Translations under genes and position numbers: made by a program
Shown here: positions 12,776 to 25,267 of the stretch, piece after piece
Layout: each line of letters starts with the position of its first letter
Numbering within the stretch: the first letter of the stretch is position 1
Assembly: GCA_036245805.1 (NCBI GenBank)
Contig: BTRK01000002.1
Span: forward strand, 5,018,689-5,082,688
Direction: 5' to 3'
DNA from: Pristionchus mayeri
Taxonomy: Eukaryota; Nematoda; Chromadorea; Rhabditida; Neodiplogasteridae
DNA length: 64,000 nt
Notes under the pieces: generated by a model
What the model saw: the letters and a program-made list of their open reading frames with translations, nothing else
The model's database searches: none
Told to the model about the DNA's origin: nothing

Positions 12776-13154
12776 GGTTAGAGAAAGAGAGAGAGAGCGC
12801 GGTTTTTTTAGAGAAACATTTTTTACGCACCTCAGAAGTTCACGAAATTTTACGCAACTTTTCTCGCACATTTCTGACAGATTAAACATGCCGAATTGTT
12901 TTTTTTGTCTTGAACTGTTTAGCATAGAAAAAAAAGAACTTTTGCTACTTTAAGCTCTTATTCATGATCGAAAAGGTTTTAAAAACATATTTTCCCTTAT
13001 TTCCGGGGCGCCTCTCATCACGGCCAACCACAACGCACAATTATAGTTCGAGAAACTTCCTTCATTTTAGAGACGCTCTAGCCCGGTTGAGAGGCGAGAG
13101 AGTGTTACGAATAAAGATAGCGTGGACTCGACTTTCGAACTCTGCTCACTAGGG

Positions 13155-13269
13155 TTGGCAATTCGGAGCATAATTGCGATATCGCAACCCCCCCCCCCCC
13201 CCCCCAGCATATTGAGAAATTTGAGGAGGGAGATGATTGTGATATCGCAATTCTGCTCCGAATTGCCAA
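13155..13269. repeat. TTGGCAATTCGG inverted repeat with poly-C core
   Basis: Arms TTGGCAATTCGGAGC.. and ..GCTCCGAATTGCCAA surround an 18-base C run (13188-13205). The AGGGTTGGCAAT end is hAT-like, but I see no target duplication. Confidence 0.6.
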
Positions 13270-14261
13270 TGCTACTACTCACCATGTGCTTTAGGAAGTA
13301 GTAGCTGTGAACAAAGCACCCGTTGACCGCTATCCCGGCAAAAACGGCGAACTGCAACCGATATACGCTTTTCTCGCGTGAAGCATCCGCGAGTCCGTTT
13401 TAGTTAGGACAATGATCAGTTTGCAATTGTATTCAGGAACTCACGATGCTACTGTTCAAAATGTAATGGAAGCTATCAATCTACTGTTATGTAAGAGAAT
13501 TTGAATGAAACCCCTGTTTCGGCCAGATCTTGTTTTGGAAGTGTGAGAGTATATGGCTTGAAATGACATTTTTCATTATGCACAATCTCCCGCAGGGCAG
13601 TTGAGTTCGAGAAAGGAAACCATGGTATCTTCATTCTACCTAAACTCCGCCCACTCTAACTACTTAGCCAATGGTCGGCAACGGTTAACAACTAGTTAAT
13701 CAGTTAGAGTGGGTTGTGTTTAGTATAACCATTGGTGAACGAGTGTCCTGACTGACTAGAGATGATAAAGAAAGAGCAATTTTGCGATTTTTCGAAAACT
13801 TTGAGTGGTCGTATCTTAAAATCAAGTCGGGAAACCATAGGAAGAGTTTCTTCTAATCGATCCGAAATCTATTCATGGTCATTTTCCTGCTTTGGGCGGG
13901 CAAAAATACTCACATTCTTCACAAATATTCAAAAACTCTTCCGCAAGACTGAGCGTTTTCCCGAAATTTTTAGATTATCTTTTCTAGTATGCAAATGAGA
14001 TGTGCTAATCCTACAAAATACAATTCTAAAGAAGTGTTCAGGTCACGTTAATACAATCTTCCTCTAAGCAATCAACTTTAGCTATTCTTGGCAACTCTAC
14101 AGTTAGATATATGATTCTCCGAACTCTTCCTTTATCATCTCTAGTCCTGACCAAGGGAGTTGCCCCCCCCCCATTGGTTGGAAAAAAACCAGAGCTATCC
14201 CTACTGAAGAGTGCATGTATGAAGGGGCTATTTATAATTCATTTTTAAACAACGTGATAGA

Positions 14262-14898
14262 TATACAGTATCGATCATAAGTCATCGTCCAAAACTTCCG
14301 AGCTCTGTAATTTTTGAACCAGATGTACGCTCAGGCTGAAAATTTAAATTTAGATACAAAATTCATCGGGGAATAAGGTGAGCTTATCGAGACCTCTACA
14401 AAATTTCTAGATCTTGCATAGTGATGACGGAATCACAGTACACTTTTATGAAATGGATTACTTCCTCGGAGAAATTTTCAGTGCTTACGGAACTTTCTGA
14501 GGGTGTCATAGGACTACTCAGAAAACAATTTTCAAGTTGCTGCGACTTCGCACCTTTTTGCTACAGAGGCTGCAAGTTGGCGGCTTCAAATTTATAACTC
14601 AGCTTCTAGAGAAGCTAGACTCGTGCAAAGCATGAAAATGATTCCTATTATGATCCTAGATGATCTTGAAAGTTTGGTATTGATCGCACATCATTTGCCC
14701 TCAGGGCACGAAAAAGTCTTTTTTTGGATGGCCCAACTTTGGCCACTTACCGTCAAGGACGAATTTGTATAAAATGTGGTTCCTTCTAAATTTTATCTAA
14801 ATTTTAATTTTCAGCCTGAGCGTACTTCTGGTTCAAAAGTTACAAAGTTACAGAGCTCGGAAGTTTTGGACGATGACTTATGATCGATACTGTATCAT
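14262..14898. mobile_element. foldback element of about 640 bp
   Basis: Terminal arms of about 90-100 bp (14262-14360 and 14811-14898) share ACAGTATCGATCATAAGTC, CCAAAACTTCCGAGCTC and GTACGCTCAGGCTGAAAAT. The interior has no coding frame I can support. It ends about 70 bp from an exon of the membrane gene. Confidence 0.7.
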
Positions 14899-15556
14899 AA
14901 TGTCGATGATACGTGTTGGTGTTTGTTCGAATTCGACACTTCGAAAGCATCCAATGAATGCACTTACAGCCGCGAAGAAGAACAATCCTAGATCATACTC
15001 CTCGTCCACTTCCTCTGCCATATACATCCCTCGCTCGCGTATCCATGAGAAGTTTTTATTGAGCTGAATATTTATTTTAAATTAAAATAGAATGCAGAGT
15101 GACGTGTATTTTCTTCGAAGTATGATATGAACAAACAATCAATATATGGCAAGATCGATGCAATGATACACAGTAGAGTTGTAGAAAAGATAACACGATA
15201 TATATGCCCCTTTTCGAAGATATTAAATTACAATAGAGTTCGAGAAACGATACTACCTTATCTTTAATATATGCACCTGTTTACAGAGTGAAATGACCAA
15301 CATCGTTTTTTTCTGCTCAATAAAGAAGAAACTTGCTTGGGTCAGATACAGGTCGGACTTGTCTGGAGCGTCCAGTATGACCAGGCATGCGCACATACAC
15401 AGCACCCAGCAGATGCATCGAAAGCAGTTGTGAATCATATTTGCAGTAAAATTCGTACTTTTCGTATCTTAGTTTCACACAGTTTCTCGATCGGTCGGTA
15501 GTGTGGAAGGTGACCCGAATTGCACATTTGACAGTCGTTAGTAGAGTTCGAAATTA

Positions 15557-16798
15557 TTGGGGTGTCCGGAAAGTTCGTATAATTTTTTGTTTTTATTTTT
15601 TATTCAATGCTTTACAATTCTCAGTGACCAATGTATGCCCCCTTCTTTCTCGCTACCTCCCTCCAGCGATTGGGCAGGGTCTCGATTCCTCTCTTCCAGA
15701 ATGCGGGTTTCTTCGAGACCGCCCAGTTCACGAAAGCCCTCACAACTTCATCTCGATTCTTGAACTTCTTTCCTTTGCAGAAGTCAGTGAGAGAGCGGAA
15801 GCAGTGGTAGTCGCATGGGGAGAGATCCGGGAAATACGGTGGATGGGGAATCCTCTCGATCTTCAGCTCGTCCATTTTCTTCTGGGTCATCTTCGCTCGA
15901 TGTGGGCGAGCATTATCCATCAGAAGAAGAATTTTGCCCTGGTTCAGGAGTCTGGGAGGGACTCTGATCGCGACATCTTCCAGTTGTTCAGAGAAGAGGT
16001 CGGCATTGATGCTGGTGCCAGGGGCGAGGATCTCCCAGTAGATGGGACCGAGCACTGAGAAGAAGAAGCAGAGGAGTTCCTTCTTTCCGTGCTCTTCCTT
16101 CTTCGGGACGGGCGTGGGCTTCTCATCTGCATCCACCCATTGCAGTCTCCTCACAGGGTTATCGTACGTGATCCACTTCTCATCTGTAGCGATGATGGAA
16201 TTGACCCATCGAAGATTGGATCTACGATGGTGTAATTCCCGACAGACTTGAACACGATTTTTCAGCTGTTCGGGGGAGAGGTCATGGAGAATCACTTGTG
16301 GGAGTTTCGGCTTCTTCCCAGATCGATGGAGGATATCGGACACCGTTGATCTGGGAGTACCAGTATCCTTCTTCAACTCACGCACACTGGCCATGGGCTT
16401 GCGCTTCAGTGTGCGGAGAACGAGAGGCTGATCGAGGGAGGGAGGGCGTCCAGAGCGGGGTTGATCATCGAAACCAAACTCCCCTTTCTTGAAGCGGTAG
16501 AACCACTTATAGCAGAAGGGTATGGAGGGAGCGTCAACTCCTTCCGACTGGGCCAGGGCAGAGTGGGCCTCCTTCACGGATCGGCCAAGACGGTAGTAAT
16601 GAAGTAAAACTGCTCGGAGGTAGAGATGGGAGTCCATCACAAGAATCAATGTAGCAACTAGGAGACTGATTAAATCCTCTCACTACTCAACGTCAGAATG
16701 ATGCAATACATTGTTGACAAACAGATTGCGCAATCACTGCATTTGATCGCGAACTGACTTTTTTCCGAAGCATTATACGAACTTTCCGGACACCCCAA
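15557..16798 (-). mobile_element. intact mariner transposon
   Basis: A 1,242-bp element with 27-bp terminal inverted repeats starting TTGGGGTGTCCGGAAAG. TA dinucleotides flank both ends (15555-15556, 16799-16800). The transposase frame inside is complete. Identical termini and an open frame suggest recent arrival. It lies in an intron of the minus-strand membrane gene. Confidence 0.95.
15621..16637 (-). CDS. mariner transposase
   Basis: A single uninterrupted frame of 338 residues from ATG at 16637. The N-terminal part holds a helix-turn-helix region with the PRSGRPP hinge typical of mariners. The catalytic triad is complete: D152 in TDEKW, D241 in LLMDNARPH and D276 in SPCDYHCF. The last two are separated by 34 residues, which is the mariner D,D34D signature. 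The usual YSPDLAPSDYHLF motif appears as YFPDLSPCDYHCF. It should cut and rejoin DNA at the 27-bp ends and insert at TA. No frameshift or stop is present, so the protein may be active. An in-frame TTG lies four codons upstream, but ATG is the likely start. Confidence 0.95.
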   Translation of the reverse strand: MDSHLYLRAVLLHYYRLGRSVKEAHSALAQSEGVDAPSIPFCYKWFYRFKKGEFGFDDQPRSGRPPSLDQPLVLRTLKRKPMASVRELKKDTGTPRSTVSDILHRSGKKPKLPQVILHDLSPEQLKNRVQVCRELHHRRSNLRWVNSIIATDEKWITYDNPVRRLQWVDADEKPTPVPKKEEHGKKELLCFFFSVLGPIYWEILAPGTSINADLFSEQLEDVAIRVPPRLLNQGKILLLMDNARPHRAKMTQKKMDELKIERIPHPPYFPDLSPCDYHCFRSLTDFCKGKKFKNRDEVVRAFVNWAVSKKPAFWKRGIETLPNRWREVARKKGAYIGH

Positions 16799-16868
16799 TA
16801 TATGCGATTGAGGTGTTGGGTAACTTGAAGGTATGACTAGATATGATTCGACTGAGCAAAACGGGAAC

Positions 16869-16950
16869 GGCACTAGGTCGTATGAGAACTGTTACGTCTT
16901 TGATGTGCCAAAGGTTGCATTACGAAATAGTCCTCATCCGGCCTAGTGCC
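16869..16950. mobile_element. palindromic CRE-type MITE, diverged copy
   Basis: It has GGCACTAGGTC/GGCCTAGTGCC ends and a degraded centre. The flanking 8-mers ACGGGAAC (16861-16868) and ATGGGAAC (16951-16958) match at 7 of 8 bases. The right duplication overlaps the GTGAGT donor of the 16963-17064 exon, so insertion was at the splice site. Confidence 0.8.
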
Positions 16951-17369
16951 ATGGGAACTCACTTGGCATAATTCATCAGTCTCGGTGGATTCATCGTGCG
17001 GCGGAAGGTCGTTCAGCACCATCTGATTGATAGGCGGGGATTCGAGGGGAGAGGCGATCGATGACTATAAAGATGAATGGTATCAACTTAGGATAGAGTT
17101 CAGAATAGATTTCTACAACGGAATCAAAACAGTCTTCACGGATTATAAATAGGCAACAAAAAAATAATGCAAAGGTGGAATTCCTTTCATAATTTTCATA
17201 GACCAATATTTGATAATCTCGATGCTGATAGGAGTGCATTTATTTGGAGATTAATGCAGGGATACAGTACCTCTTGTACTACTGTATCCTCATCAACGAG
17301 AGTGATTTGTTGTGGCGACTGCTCTAACTTCTGTGAATGAGAGGACTTGGATGAACCATTAACTTCCAT

Positions 17370-17993
17370 CCTGAATTAATAGAAAATACTTTTGACTACG
17401 AGTAATTCGCTATGTATATGCTCGCACAATCAAACGCAAAATCATTGTTTGAACACGATATTAAGAGGCAACCAAACGAATTCTGAGCTTGTACAATAGA
17501 TCGGCAGGTGAGATATTAAAATCGCGCGACGTTAGAGGAGAATATTTTAATTACACTTGCAGGTCTATTGAGCACTCCTTAGAAATTCCTGAAACTTCCA
17601 ACAACGATACATATGTGGTGATACTGAACACATTATTGTCTTAGAGAGGATAGTTTCATGGCAAACTTTATCATTTGCGAGTGATTAGAAAAACTCGAAG
17701 AATATTTAAAAAGTTCGATCAAAGATCAAAGCTAAAATACGAGTCGATCAACAAAATGGTTGTACTCTGGCGAGACAAAACACGAAATTTAAAAGACAAG
17801 AATGTGATAATGACAATGACCTTGCAAGAACAACGAACCCTCCTAGAAGAGGCTAAAGCTAGAAAGTTATGAACAGGGAATATTTTTACCTTTTAAAAGT
17901 ACCCTACTCGAGGTGATAGAAAACAACTAAAGAAGCACTAATCTAGGCAATTTGTATAATCTACTTTACAACGAAAAATCTAAGAAACTGTAT
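17370..17993. other. intergenic stretch
   Basis: A plus-strand frame at about 17757-17872 codes a Lys/Arg/Glu-rich peptide, but it has no flanking splice signals or family match, so I do not call it. Otherwise nothing is visible. Confidence 0.35.
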
Positions 17994-20900
17994 CTAATTA
18001 TTATTCTCTCTTCTTTTCTTCGGCGATGGTCCCTCGTTCGATCGGTCCTGCACCTCGATACCGTAGTTAGCGAGCGCCTTTTCGAATCGATCGCGAAGTC
18101 GGTCTACCGTATCCTCGGAGAGAGCACGCGAGAGGTACAGCGCGAATGAGACCATTGTAGTGTGACGGGATGCGCGAAAGTCGAGCTGTGAATCAATCGA
18201 TAATAGCAGCATGATACGGTACAACTGAGTGGTTACAGTACCCAGAGATTGTCGAGGCGTCGCGGCTTCGGATCCGCCTCCTTGTTGTCGTAGACGAGTG
18301 CCTGTGGTACCGTAAGATTGACACCGTAATTTATTCATTAATACCGTGACTAGTAGATCGATACCGTAATAATCATTTATTTAATCAATACCAGTTTTTG
18401 ATCAATAGATCGATCGATCGATCGATACCGTAATCCAGCGCATACCTCACTCATCGGATGCCTGTAGCCGTCGAGTCCACTGTAGATGCGTCGGCTCTTC
18501 AAAAGAAGTCAGTTCGCGATGAACAGGGCATGCGGACATAGACTACGGTAGTGGATAAGTCACAATTGCTCACGATCACGTAGACATCGTCGTCGATCAC
18601 TCCGTCCGCCTTGCCCTCCTCAGTCAGCTGATCTTGGAGGTTCTTCTGAAATTACGAGAAGATTGCATCATCACTACATAATATACCGTAATTTTGTCCA
18701 TTACAAATAAAGGAGAGGTATGAACGATAGCACCAACATGCTCGCCATTTTGTATTTATCATGAAACATGGATTTTCCTAGTAGAAGAATGTTCATCATA
18801 TGTTTCGAATTAGCGTTGCTCTAAACAACAATAAGCCTGATAAACGACTTGTATGCCATTATTCGACTTTATAAGTTACTAACGCAAACTTGCATGTGAA
18901 ATCTATTTTTAATATGCAAAGAACCCTGTGAGACTGGTCAAAGATCGCTCTTAGAAAGGCACCAAAGTCTCTTTGTGAGCCAGTTAGAGACAGATTAGCA
19001 CCCGATGGTTACTAGCGAAAATTATTTCGTTTTCTCGAACTCCTACAACTTCATTGGTATTTCCGCGAGATCGAAGACTGTTATGGCGCATGTGAGACAT
19101 TGATGCTGTGGGAATAAAAATTTTCAGATTCTATTTTTTCGGGTATGCTTTTTTCCACATAACTAAGTAAAAATAAGAGCAAATTAGATTTAATAAATAT
19201 TTATTTGAAACCCACCGCCACTTTGTAGCACTGCTTTCCTATGTCACGTAGCATCTGGAATGATTTTAATGTGATACGGGCCTCCTAACGACTTTCGCTC
19301 ATTTGAATGCGAAAGTCTCAGAAGGTTAGATGTAGCACGAACTCGTTTTGCCAAAACTTCACCTCGTTCTGATTTGGTGAGCACTCCACGTAGGCCACTC
19401 TTCTCGCCAGATTTCTCTCCGCAATCGCTTTCAGATATCCCTTCGCTTTCTCCAGATCGGGGTGATTTGATGATGAGATCTGAGAGATCAATGATCAAAC
19501 TACAAACTACAGCAAAAACGGAAAGCTCGATTTCACTGTATTTTGATTGACTAGGCAAGAAAGTGCACTAATGGACCTTGAGAACCGTGAACGGCTAGAA
19601 GTATTAGGTTGTTGCATAAGTCCTGTGGAATTTTGAAATTTTGCCTTCCATCTTCTTGTTGGATTGATAGATGAACTTCGGGATATTGATTACTAATGAG
19701 GCCTTGCATACTCTTTCATATGCGCACCCTATCAGCATTGCCCAATCAGAGAGGCGAGAACAGGATCCAGTTAAAATTACGAAAATTCATCCATCGAAAA
19801 CGCAACATTTTTCAATTTTCTGTTTTCTCTGAAGCATGAATGCTCAAACTATGGTGGTTATATGAAGCCCCAACCTTTACCCTATAAACACTTTTTCTCA
19901 TGAATGCTGGAAGTTACACCCTTTCGAGGAATGCATTGATCTAGGCATGACTACATTGTTGCATTTCGGTGTTGATTTTGCATATTTCTGAAAAATAAGA
20001 AATTCAAATTTTCTGAAACGTAGAAGAAGCAAGCTCCAATATTTTTTATGAGAATATAGCCTCTTCTCGGGTGCATACAGCGCACACATGACGGAGCTTG
20101 TATGCTTGGTCTTCCATTCAGAAAAGAAGGTACAAGTCACATGCAGCCGAGGTCTGCTCATATTTTTGCAATCATGTAATTTGGTTCAAACCCACTCACA
20201 TGGCAGGTCTAACCTATTTTTTGAAAGAATATCAATGCTACTTCTCAGCTAACAATATGAAGTTGTTTCTTGGATTGTCCTTCCAAATATCTAGAGAAAT
20301 AAATTTAAAGCAAAATTTGGTCAACTGTTTGCATTTGGGTAAATCATAATTTCTTGCGTTGGTGGCAAGATCGGTTTGATTGAAATATGTGTGAACAAAG
20401 TTCAAGCATACCCCTAAACAATGTTATGTTTGTTGGCGATTAAGATTTGAGACACGCGAGTTATGATTGTTCAAAGTGCGGACACAAAAAACCACAGGAC
20501 TTTTGCAACAACCTAATAAATATCAAACTACAAAACAACAAATAAAGGGATCAAAGATCAAAGATCAAACTACAATCTCCTCACCATCTGCAGAATCGAG
20601 TCGTCCACGCTACAGAAAACTTCGCAATCTTCGTGGATTCTGGAGAGTGGAAACCTGAAATTATTTTTTTCAAATATTTTTAAAATATTTTTATAGAATT
20701 TGATAAAACGTAAGTTTGATTCAAGTCGATTTTATTTTTTGGAAAAGTTGACAATTCGCTATTGCAATCACAGCGTTTCACGAGCCTATCTACTAGATGT
20801 GAAACACAGTTGTATCGGATCAGACAAAAATAGCGATAAATTTTAAACATTTACATCCGCGTTTCACCAATGCTACAATCGTATAGACACCGCAGGAGAA

Positions 20901-23900
20901 ACTAATTTGCCATGCACATAGAACCACAACAAATCCGAAAAAAAAATATTCACTCACTTGTCTCCCTTCTTGTTGCGGAAATTCAAGTAAGGCTCGGCTG
21001 CGATGAATGCCTTCACAATCCTGAGGTGAAAGATTTAGACACAAAGATCAAAGATCAGGGATCAAAGTACAAAGCATAATGACTAAACATCACACTCACA
21101 TCGCCTCGATGAGTCCGACCGTCTTGTGCTGGTAGACGCGCGCGTGAAGCACGTGGCGCGAGTCAGCAAGAGAGAGCAATTCGTCGGCCGTCTGAGGAGG
21201 AGTACGGTAGGGTTACGGTAGACGAGGCCAATCGGCAAGTGTGCCGTAACAATGTTTCACAATGTACATAGCCTTTTCGTCTTTCGTTGCGCCGCCGAGC
21301 GTAGATAAAATAATATATACATATATACAATATAATATATACAATGTTTTGAGCGCATAGATGGAGGAGCTACAGTTGGTGATAATGATACCGTATGCCA
21401 GAACTATCATAATCCCATCCTACCGTATCACCTTGCTTGCGAAGCAGATGCGATTGATGCCCAGTCGAGGGCAGGGAAGCACGCGGATCGAGTTGATGAC
21501 ACGCAGCATCGAACCCTGAGCGGAAGATAGACAGTTTGCCGCAATCCGAGATCGATTACCTATTCTTTCCGTTATAACTTTGTTCCCTCATCAGCTTGTT
21601 TCAACAAACTTCCGTAACCCCACACCAATAGTACTTTGATGTTGTACATTGTAATCGAAGCGCTACCTGGATCAGTTCACCTTTTTTTCAAGTAATGATA
21701 TGTACAAGGTGAAACATAACATCACAATTTTTTTCCATAAACCGCTGCCTACGCAAAACGGACTCATACTCATACCGTTCTTCTATCCCGGTCATATTCC
21801 ATTACTTTCCTCTCCATCATATCACGCCTCTCTACCTCATACCTATTATATCGCTAATTCACTCTCACTTGTAACTGATTGTCATTTTTCCCTTTTCCCT
21901 TTGTGATAGTGCATCGTAAATATCACGTTTCTAATTTTCCATGTAACATTTACCTTATATCTCTTACTCTATCGCATGAGAAAGAATTATTATTAATACC
22001 TCATTGAATCGGATGCCGAATCCAGTCAACTTGCTGTCCCTGAGTACATAGTCGAACTTATCCACGTCCAATCCATCATGGACGTTGGAGACGATGTCGT
22101 AGAGGAAGGACTTGGTGATGGGACGACCAACTGGAATCCACTCGCCCGCCAGTCCCTGAAACAGGGATAGTACAGTATATATATGGGGGACTGTCTATCG
22201 TACTAGTCTCAGAAGTTCGATAAACATTTAAAAAAGTGGGAATATGCACAGATTTCCGTTGTTTTGGCACGATTAACCACAATGTGTTAAAAATTGCAAA
22301 TATTATCTAACCTGCATTTTCTCCGGCGGCGAGATCAGCTCAATGATGAAATCGAGATTCCTGCTGTAACTGCAAGAAAAGAGTCAGCCCTCGATCCAAG
22401 CATCTACAGTAACTACCGTATTCTACCGCACCTCTCATCATCTGATCCTCCCAGATGCTCTCGCAGCGCCTTCTCCACCTTTGGGTAGCTGAAGATGCGG
22501 CGCAGAATCTCCTTCGATCCCATCTCGTGCTGGAATTAAAGCCACTCTTAGTACTTCTCGCATTTTCCCTCTCATTGTTTAATTTCTTTCAAAGATTAAA
22601 AAAATAACGAATGGATATTCATGACTAATTTTTAAGTATTGTTGAACAAAGTTGATGCCCATCCCACTGGTGATGTACCGATAGAAAAGGATTATGAGGA
22701 GATTTTGGTGCGCGAATGCGACGGGTGGCATGCAGTAAATTGAACTTGTCGGGAATGAATTCCCTTTAAAGTTACCGGACGAGGACGAACCCCTGATCTG
22801 ACCCGGATCTCCTCGCGTGTACGAGAGAGTATGCAATCGTGTGAGAGTGCGGGATTACGCTGATCATTTCCGGCTTTCACTTGGCTATTATTGATTTTTA
22901 GCATTTTTGTATATTCATTCACAACTAATTCAGCCATCGGCTATTCGATGAAGGAAAAAAATAGGGGGTTTTTTTTTTGTCCTCGTCCTGTAACTTTAAT
23001 GATCGAGGTAGGCGAACCTTTTGCCGACTAGATTTCCGTTCGGCGCCTATTTCACTGATGTTTCAAGCGCATCACAAAACAGTCAATGACATCGACAGAG
23101 CACTAGGTAGGGTCAATCTAGTCGTATAAATATGCTCTAAAAATTCTGAACGTAATCAACTCACCGTCCATTGTCCATCCCTTCCAACTGCCGCCATGAA
23201 CGCGCCGTCGTACATGTGCGAGTATGGCCCATGACCTGCGGAGTGATACTGTTGAATTAGCAATCCTTGATAATCATTATCCTCTACTCCGTTGTATTCG
23301 AACACTTGGGCTACCGTAACCTTCTATCGTCGAAAATGAATTGCGATTCTAATGTAGCCCTAGGCTATTACCTCTCCTACCGTATACCTATATCATGGCA
23401 GAGGGCGGCAATGGATACACAGAGGACGTCTTCTTCCGTAACGTTGAGACTCGTGTCCGCCTTCACTCTCTCCAGCACCAGCTGCGCGATGTGGCAGGTT
23501 CTGTGAGGAAAATTATGGTCATGCCAGCTCTCAATTATATCGATTTTCAAAACTTTTGTTCAATAAAGTAGTTAAGGCTACGTCAAACATGTCGACAAAT
23601 AAAGTGACTCCGAACTTGGGATGACAATTCGGTTTGGTTAACGGATATCAAATCCGCCGCGACTCGCACGCGATGCAATGTGAGGTTTGGATTATCCGAA
23701 CGGATAGTCTGGACTATCCGTTTGAATATCTAAATGGATATTCCATATCCATTCGGCCATCCCTAGGTCAATTTCGATCTATGTTTCACAATCTACATAG
23801 GAGCATCTTGAGTGGTAAAGTAAACAGTAACACGAGGGCCTGTATCTCAATCAACAATAATATGAATCCTTCTCTGTGGATAAAACGATCGTCCCTACCG

Positions 23901-24419
23901 TACCCGAGACTGTGCGTGAATCTGCTGTGGTTCCCGGAGGGAAACACATGGTGTGCCGCGCCGAGCTGCTTCACGTTACGCAGCCTCTGCAATTATCGAC
24001 CGCACATCAATTTTTTTCCGAGCCACTGACTACCGTACCTCTCAGTTGTCGATTGGCCTTACCTGGAACTCTACAGTATCCACGATGACGTCGAGAGGGT
24101 GGGGAAGGGCGATGCTTGTATGTACAATGTCGTTCACGCGACGAATCTGAGAGGGTTACTGTAAATGATCAATCGAAAAATTACGCACAAAAAAATGTGT
24201 CCACCTTATCCTAAAGCTTCCTGTAACTAGAGTATTTTGTTTTGTTAAGAGGCGCCGGCTAATATAAAATTATAGAAAACCTAGCAGCTACTTTGTGTTT
24301 CAGCAGTGTTATACCAATTCGGCAAAGCTCAAGCAGCAATCGTATTCACGTTGGCATAATACTAAAAAATGAAAAGTTCTCACCGCCTCCCTTCCCTCTG
24401 CTGCGCGTCCTCCCGGCAT
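17994..24419 (-). CDS. SAMHD1: SAMHD1-type HD-domain dNTP triphosphohydrolase
   Basis: Eighteen phase-consistent exons give 512 residues: 24419-24384, 24146-24063, 23986-23904, 23500-23388, 23235-23165, 22529-22432, 22369-22312, 22155-22000, 21515-21432, 21191-21100, 21020-20958, 20654-20585, 19479-19363, 19254-19216, 18645-18574, 18496-18446, 18301-18242 and 18185-17994. Landmarks are [20 protein letters not shown], the metal ligands H65 (RFTHSLG), H103-D104 (LCHDIGHGPYSH) and D213 (DVDKFDY), and [13 protein letters not shown]. The HD metal site is therefore intact, matching H167, H206/D207 and D311 of the human enzyme. There is no N-terminal SAM domain; the HD core begins after about 12 residues. 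The C-terminus ends in PKKRR, a possible nuclear signal. The expected reaction is dNTP to deoxynucleoside plus triphosphate, in tetramers. A decayed mariner and a hAT-like MITE sit in introns. ZK177.8 is the C. elegans counterpart I recall. Confidence 0.93.
19604..20518. mobile_element. decayed mariner-like element in a SAMHD1 intron
   Basis: Ends TTAGGTTGTTGCATAAGTCC and its imperfect inverse (20490-20518) are flanked by TA on both sides. The 915-bp interior has no transposase motif I can recognise. It may be a deletion derivative or very old. It lies between SAMHD1 exons 12 and 13. Confidence 0.7.
23616..23765. mobile_element. hAT-like MITE (TTGGGATG / CATCCCTA ends)
   Basis: It shares ends and an internal palindromic TATCCGxxCGGATA region with the element at 58219-58463. 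No target duplication is visible here. It is inside a SAMHD1 intron. Confidence 0.55.
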
Positions 24420-24478
24420 CACTCGGCGACACCCTGTAATGTGATAGTAATGTGATATATCACATATATGTGAACTAG

Positions 24479-24588
24479 AGTTCGAGAAACGATACAACGG
24501 TCTCTTCATTCTACACACTCTCTCACCGCTCGATCGGTCTAGAGAGTGTGTAGAATGAAGATACGAAGGCCCGAATTACGAACTATAA
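24479..24588. repeat. palindromic MITE, GTTCGTAATTCGGG relative
   Basis: Inverted arms contain TCTCTTCATTCTACACACTCTCTC and its complement (split by a short loop). The right end reads CCCGAATTACGAAC as in the 44573-44675 element. Confidence 0.6.
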
Positions 24589-24694
24589 TGTGAACTATGA
24601 TTCACGCGGCACCAACAGCACTGAAAGGAACAAGAACATGATTCATTTTCCAGAACACACGTCAGGAGGCAACAGAAAAATAGATCGAAAAGAA

Positions 24695-24870
24695 CGGCAC
24701 TAGGTCGGATGAGAACTGTGACTTCATGCCGCCTTTGATATATCAAAGGCGGTATAAAGAAGTCACAGTTCTCATCCGGACTTGTGTGCTTCTAGCGGTT
24801 CTATATCCTTTGAAGTGGGCGCTCATTAACTTTCGTTTATTAAATAAATTGCCATCCGGCCTTGTGCCCT
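24695..24870. mobile_element. CRE-type MITE copy split by an insertion
   Basis: GGCACTAGGTCGGATGAGAAC to CAGTTCTCATCCGG is the normal palindrome. About 75 unrelated bases follow before CATCCGGCCTTGTGCCC closes the element. Confidence 0.6.
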
Positions 24871-25267
24871 AATATAACAGGCATGGTAAATTCTTACTAG
24901 TAAATTCTTACTAGGTAGCAGAAAACTCCATAAGAAGCGCCCCTTCCAAATAATGTCACTACTCTCTCAAAACCCTGCGCTATCTTGCTCTGCAGCGCCA
25001 GCGAGATACGAAACACAATTGAGAGACAGGCCGTTTCGTTATCGCAAAATCTCGAAAACTCGTACGAGATAAATATCAAAATTGAGCAGTGAAAGGGAAG
25101 AACGAGGCAAAAAAAAGTACAGGCGTAGTTCTAGAGCAAGTACTAGAAATAGCAACACGGGATAAGGAAAAATAAAAGGGTAAGAGCCCTGGAAATCACA
25201 AGAAACGTGCGTCAAGAAAGAGATGGCGAACTCGAGTTTCACAGAAAAAAGAGCCCTGGCACACCAT

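Larger units (their letters stand above)
11079..17369 (-). pseudogene. multi-pass membrane gene, chemoreceptor-like, damaged
   Basis: Candidate exons in transcript order: 17369-17271 (ATG start), 17064-16963, possibly 15457-15337, then 15063-14968, 13351-13283, 12475-12410, 12018-11900, 11314-11230 and 11172-11079 (stop). The first two encode 67 polar, acidic residues. Later exons encode TM segments. A TRKKIQKSIIVLWIQ run followed by a Pro-containing TM, and a last TM ending QNIVMIRPKR, resemble Srh-type chemoreceptors. Two defects show: the 12410/12018 junction needs a one-base shift to keep the TM frame, and no TM1-TM3 exons are visible. The 15457-15337 exon, with a TM4-like frame, does not fit the phase of its 5' neighbour and would need a GC donor. 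The 5' exons could belong to another gene. A mariner sits in the intron and a MITE lies next to the second exon's donor. It is a pseudogene or a rapidly changing receptor. Confidence 0.5.

Noticed and set aside
15501..16058. 185-codon plus-strand ORF
   Set aside because: It is the antisense shadow of the mariner transposase.
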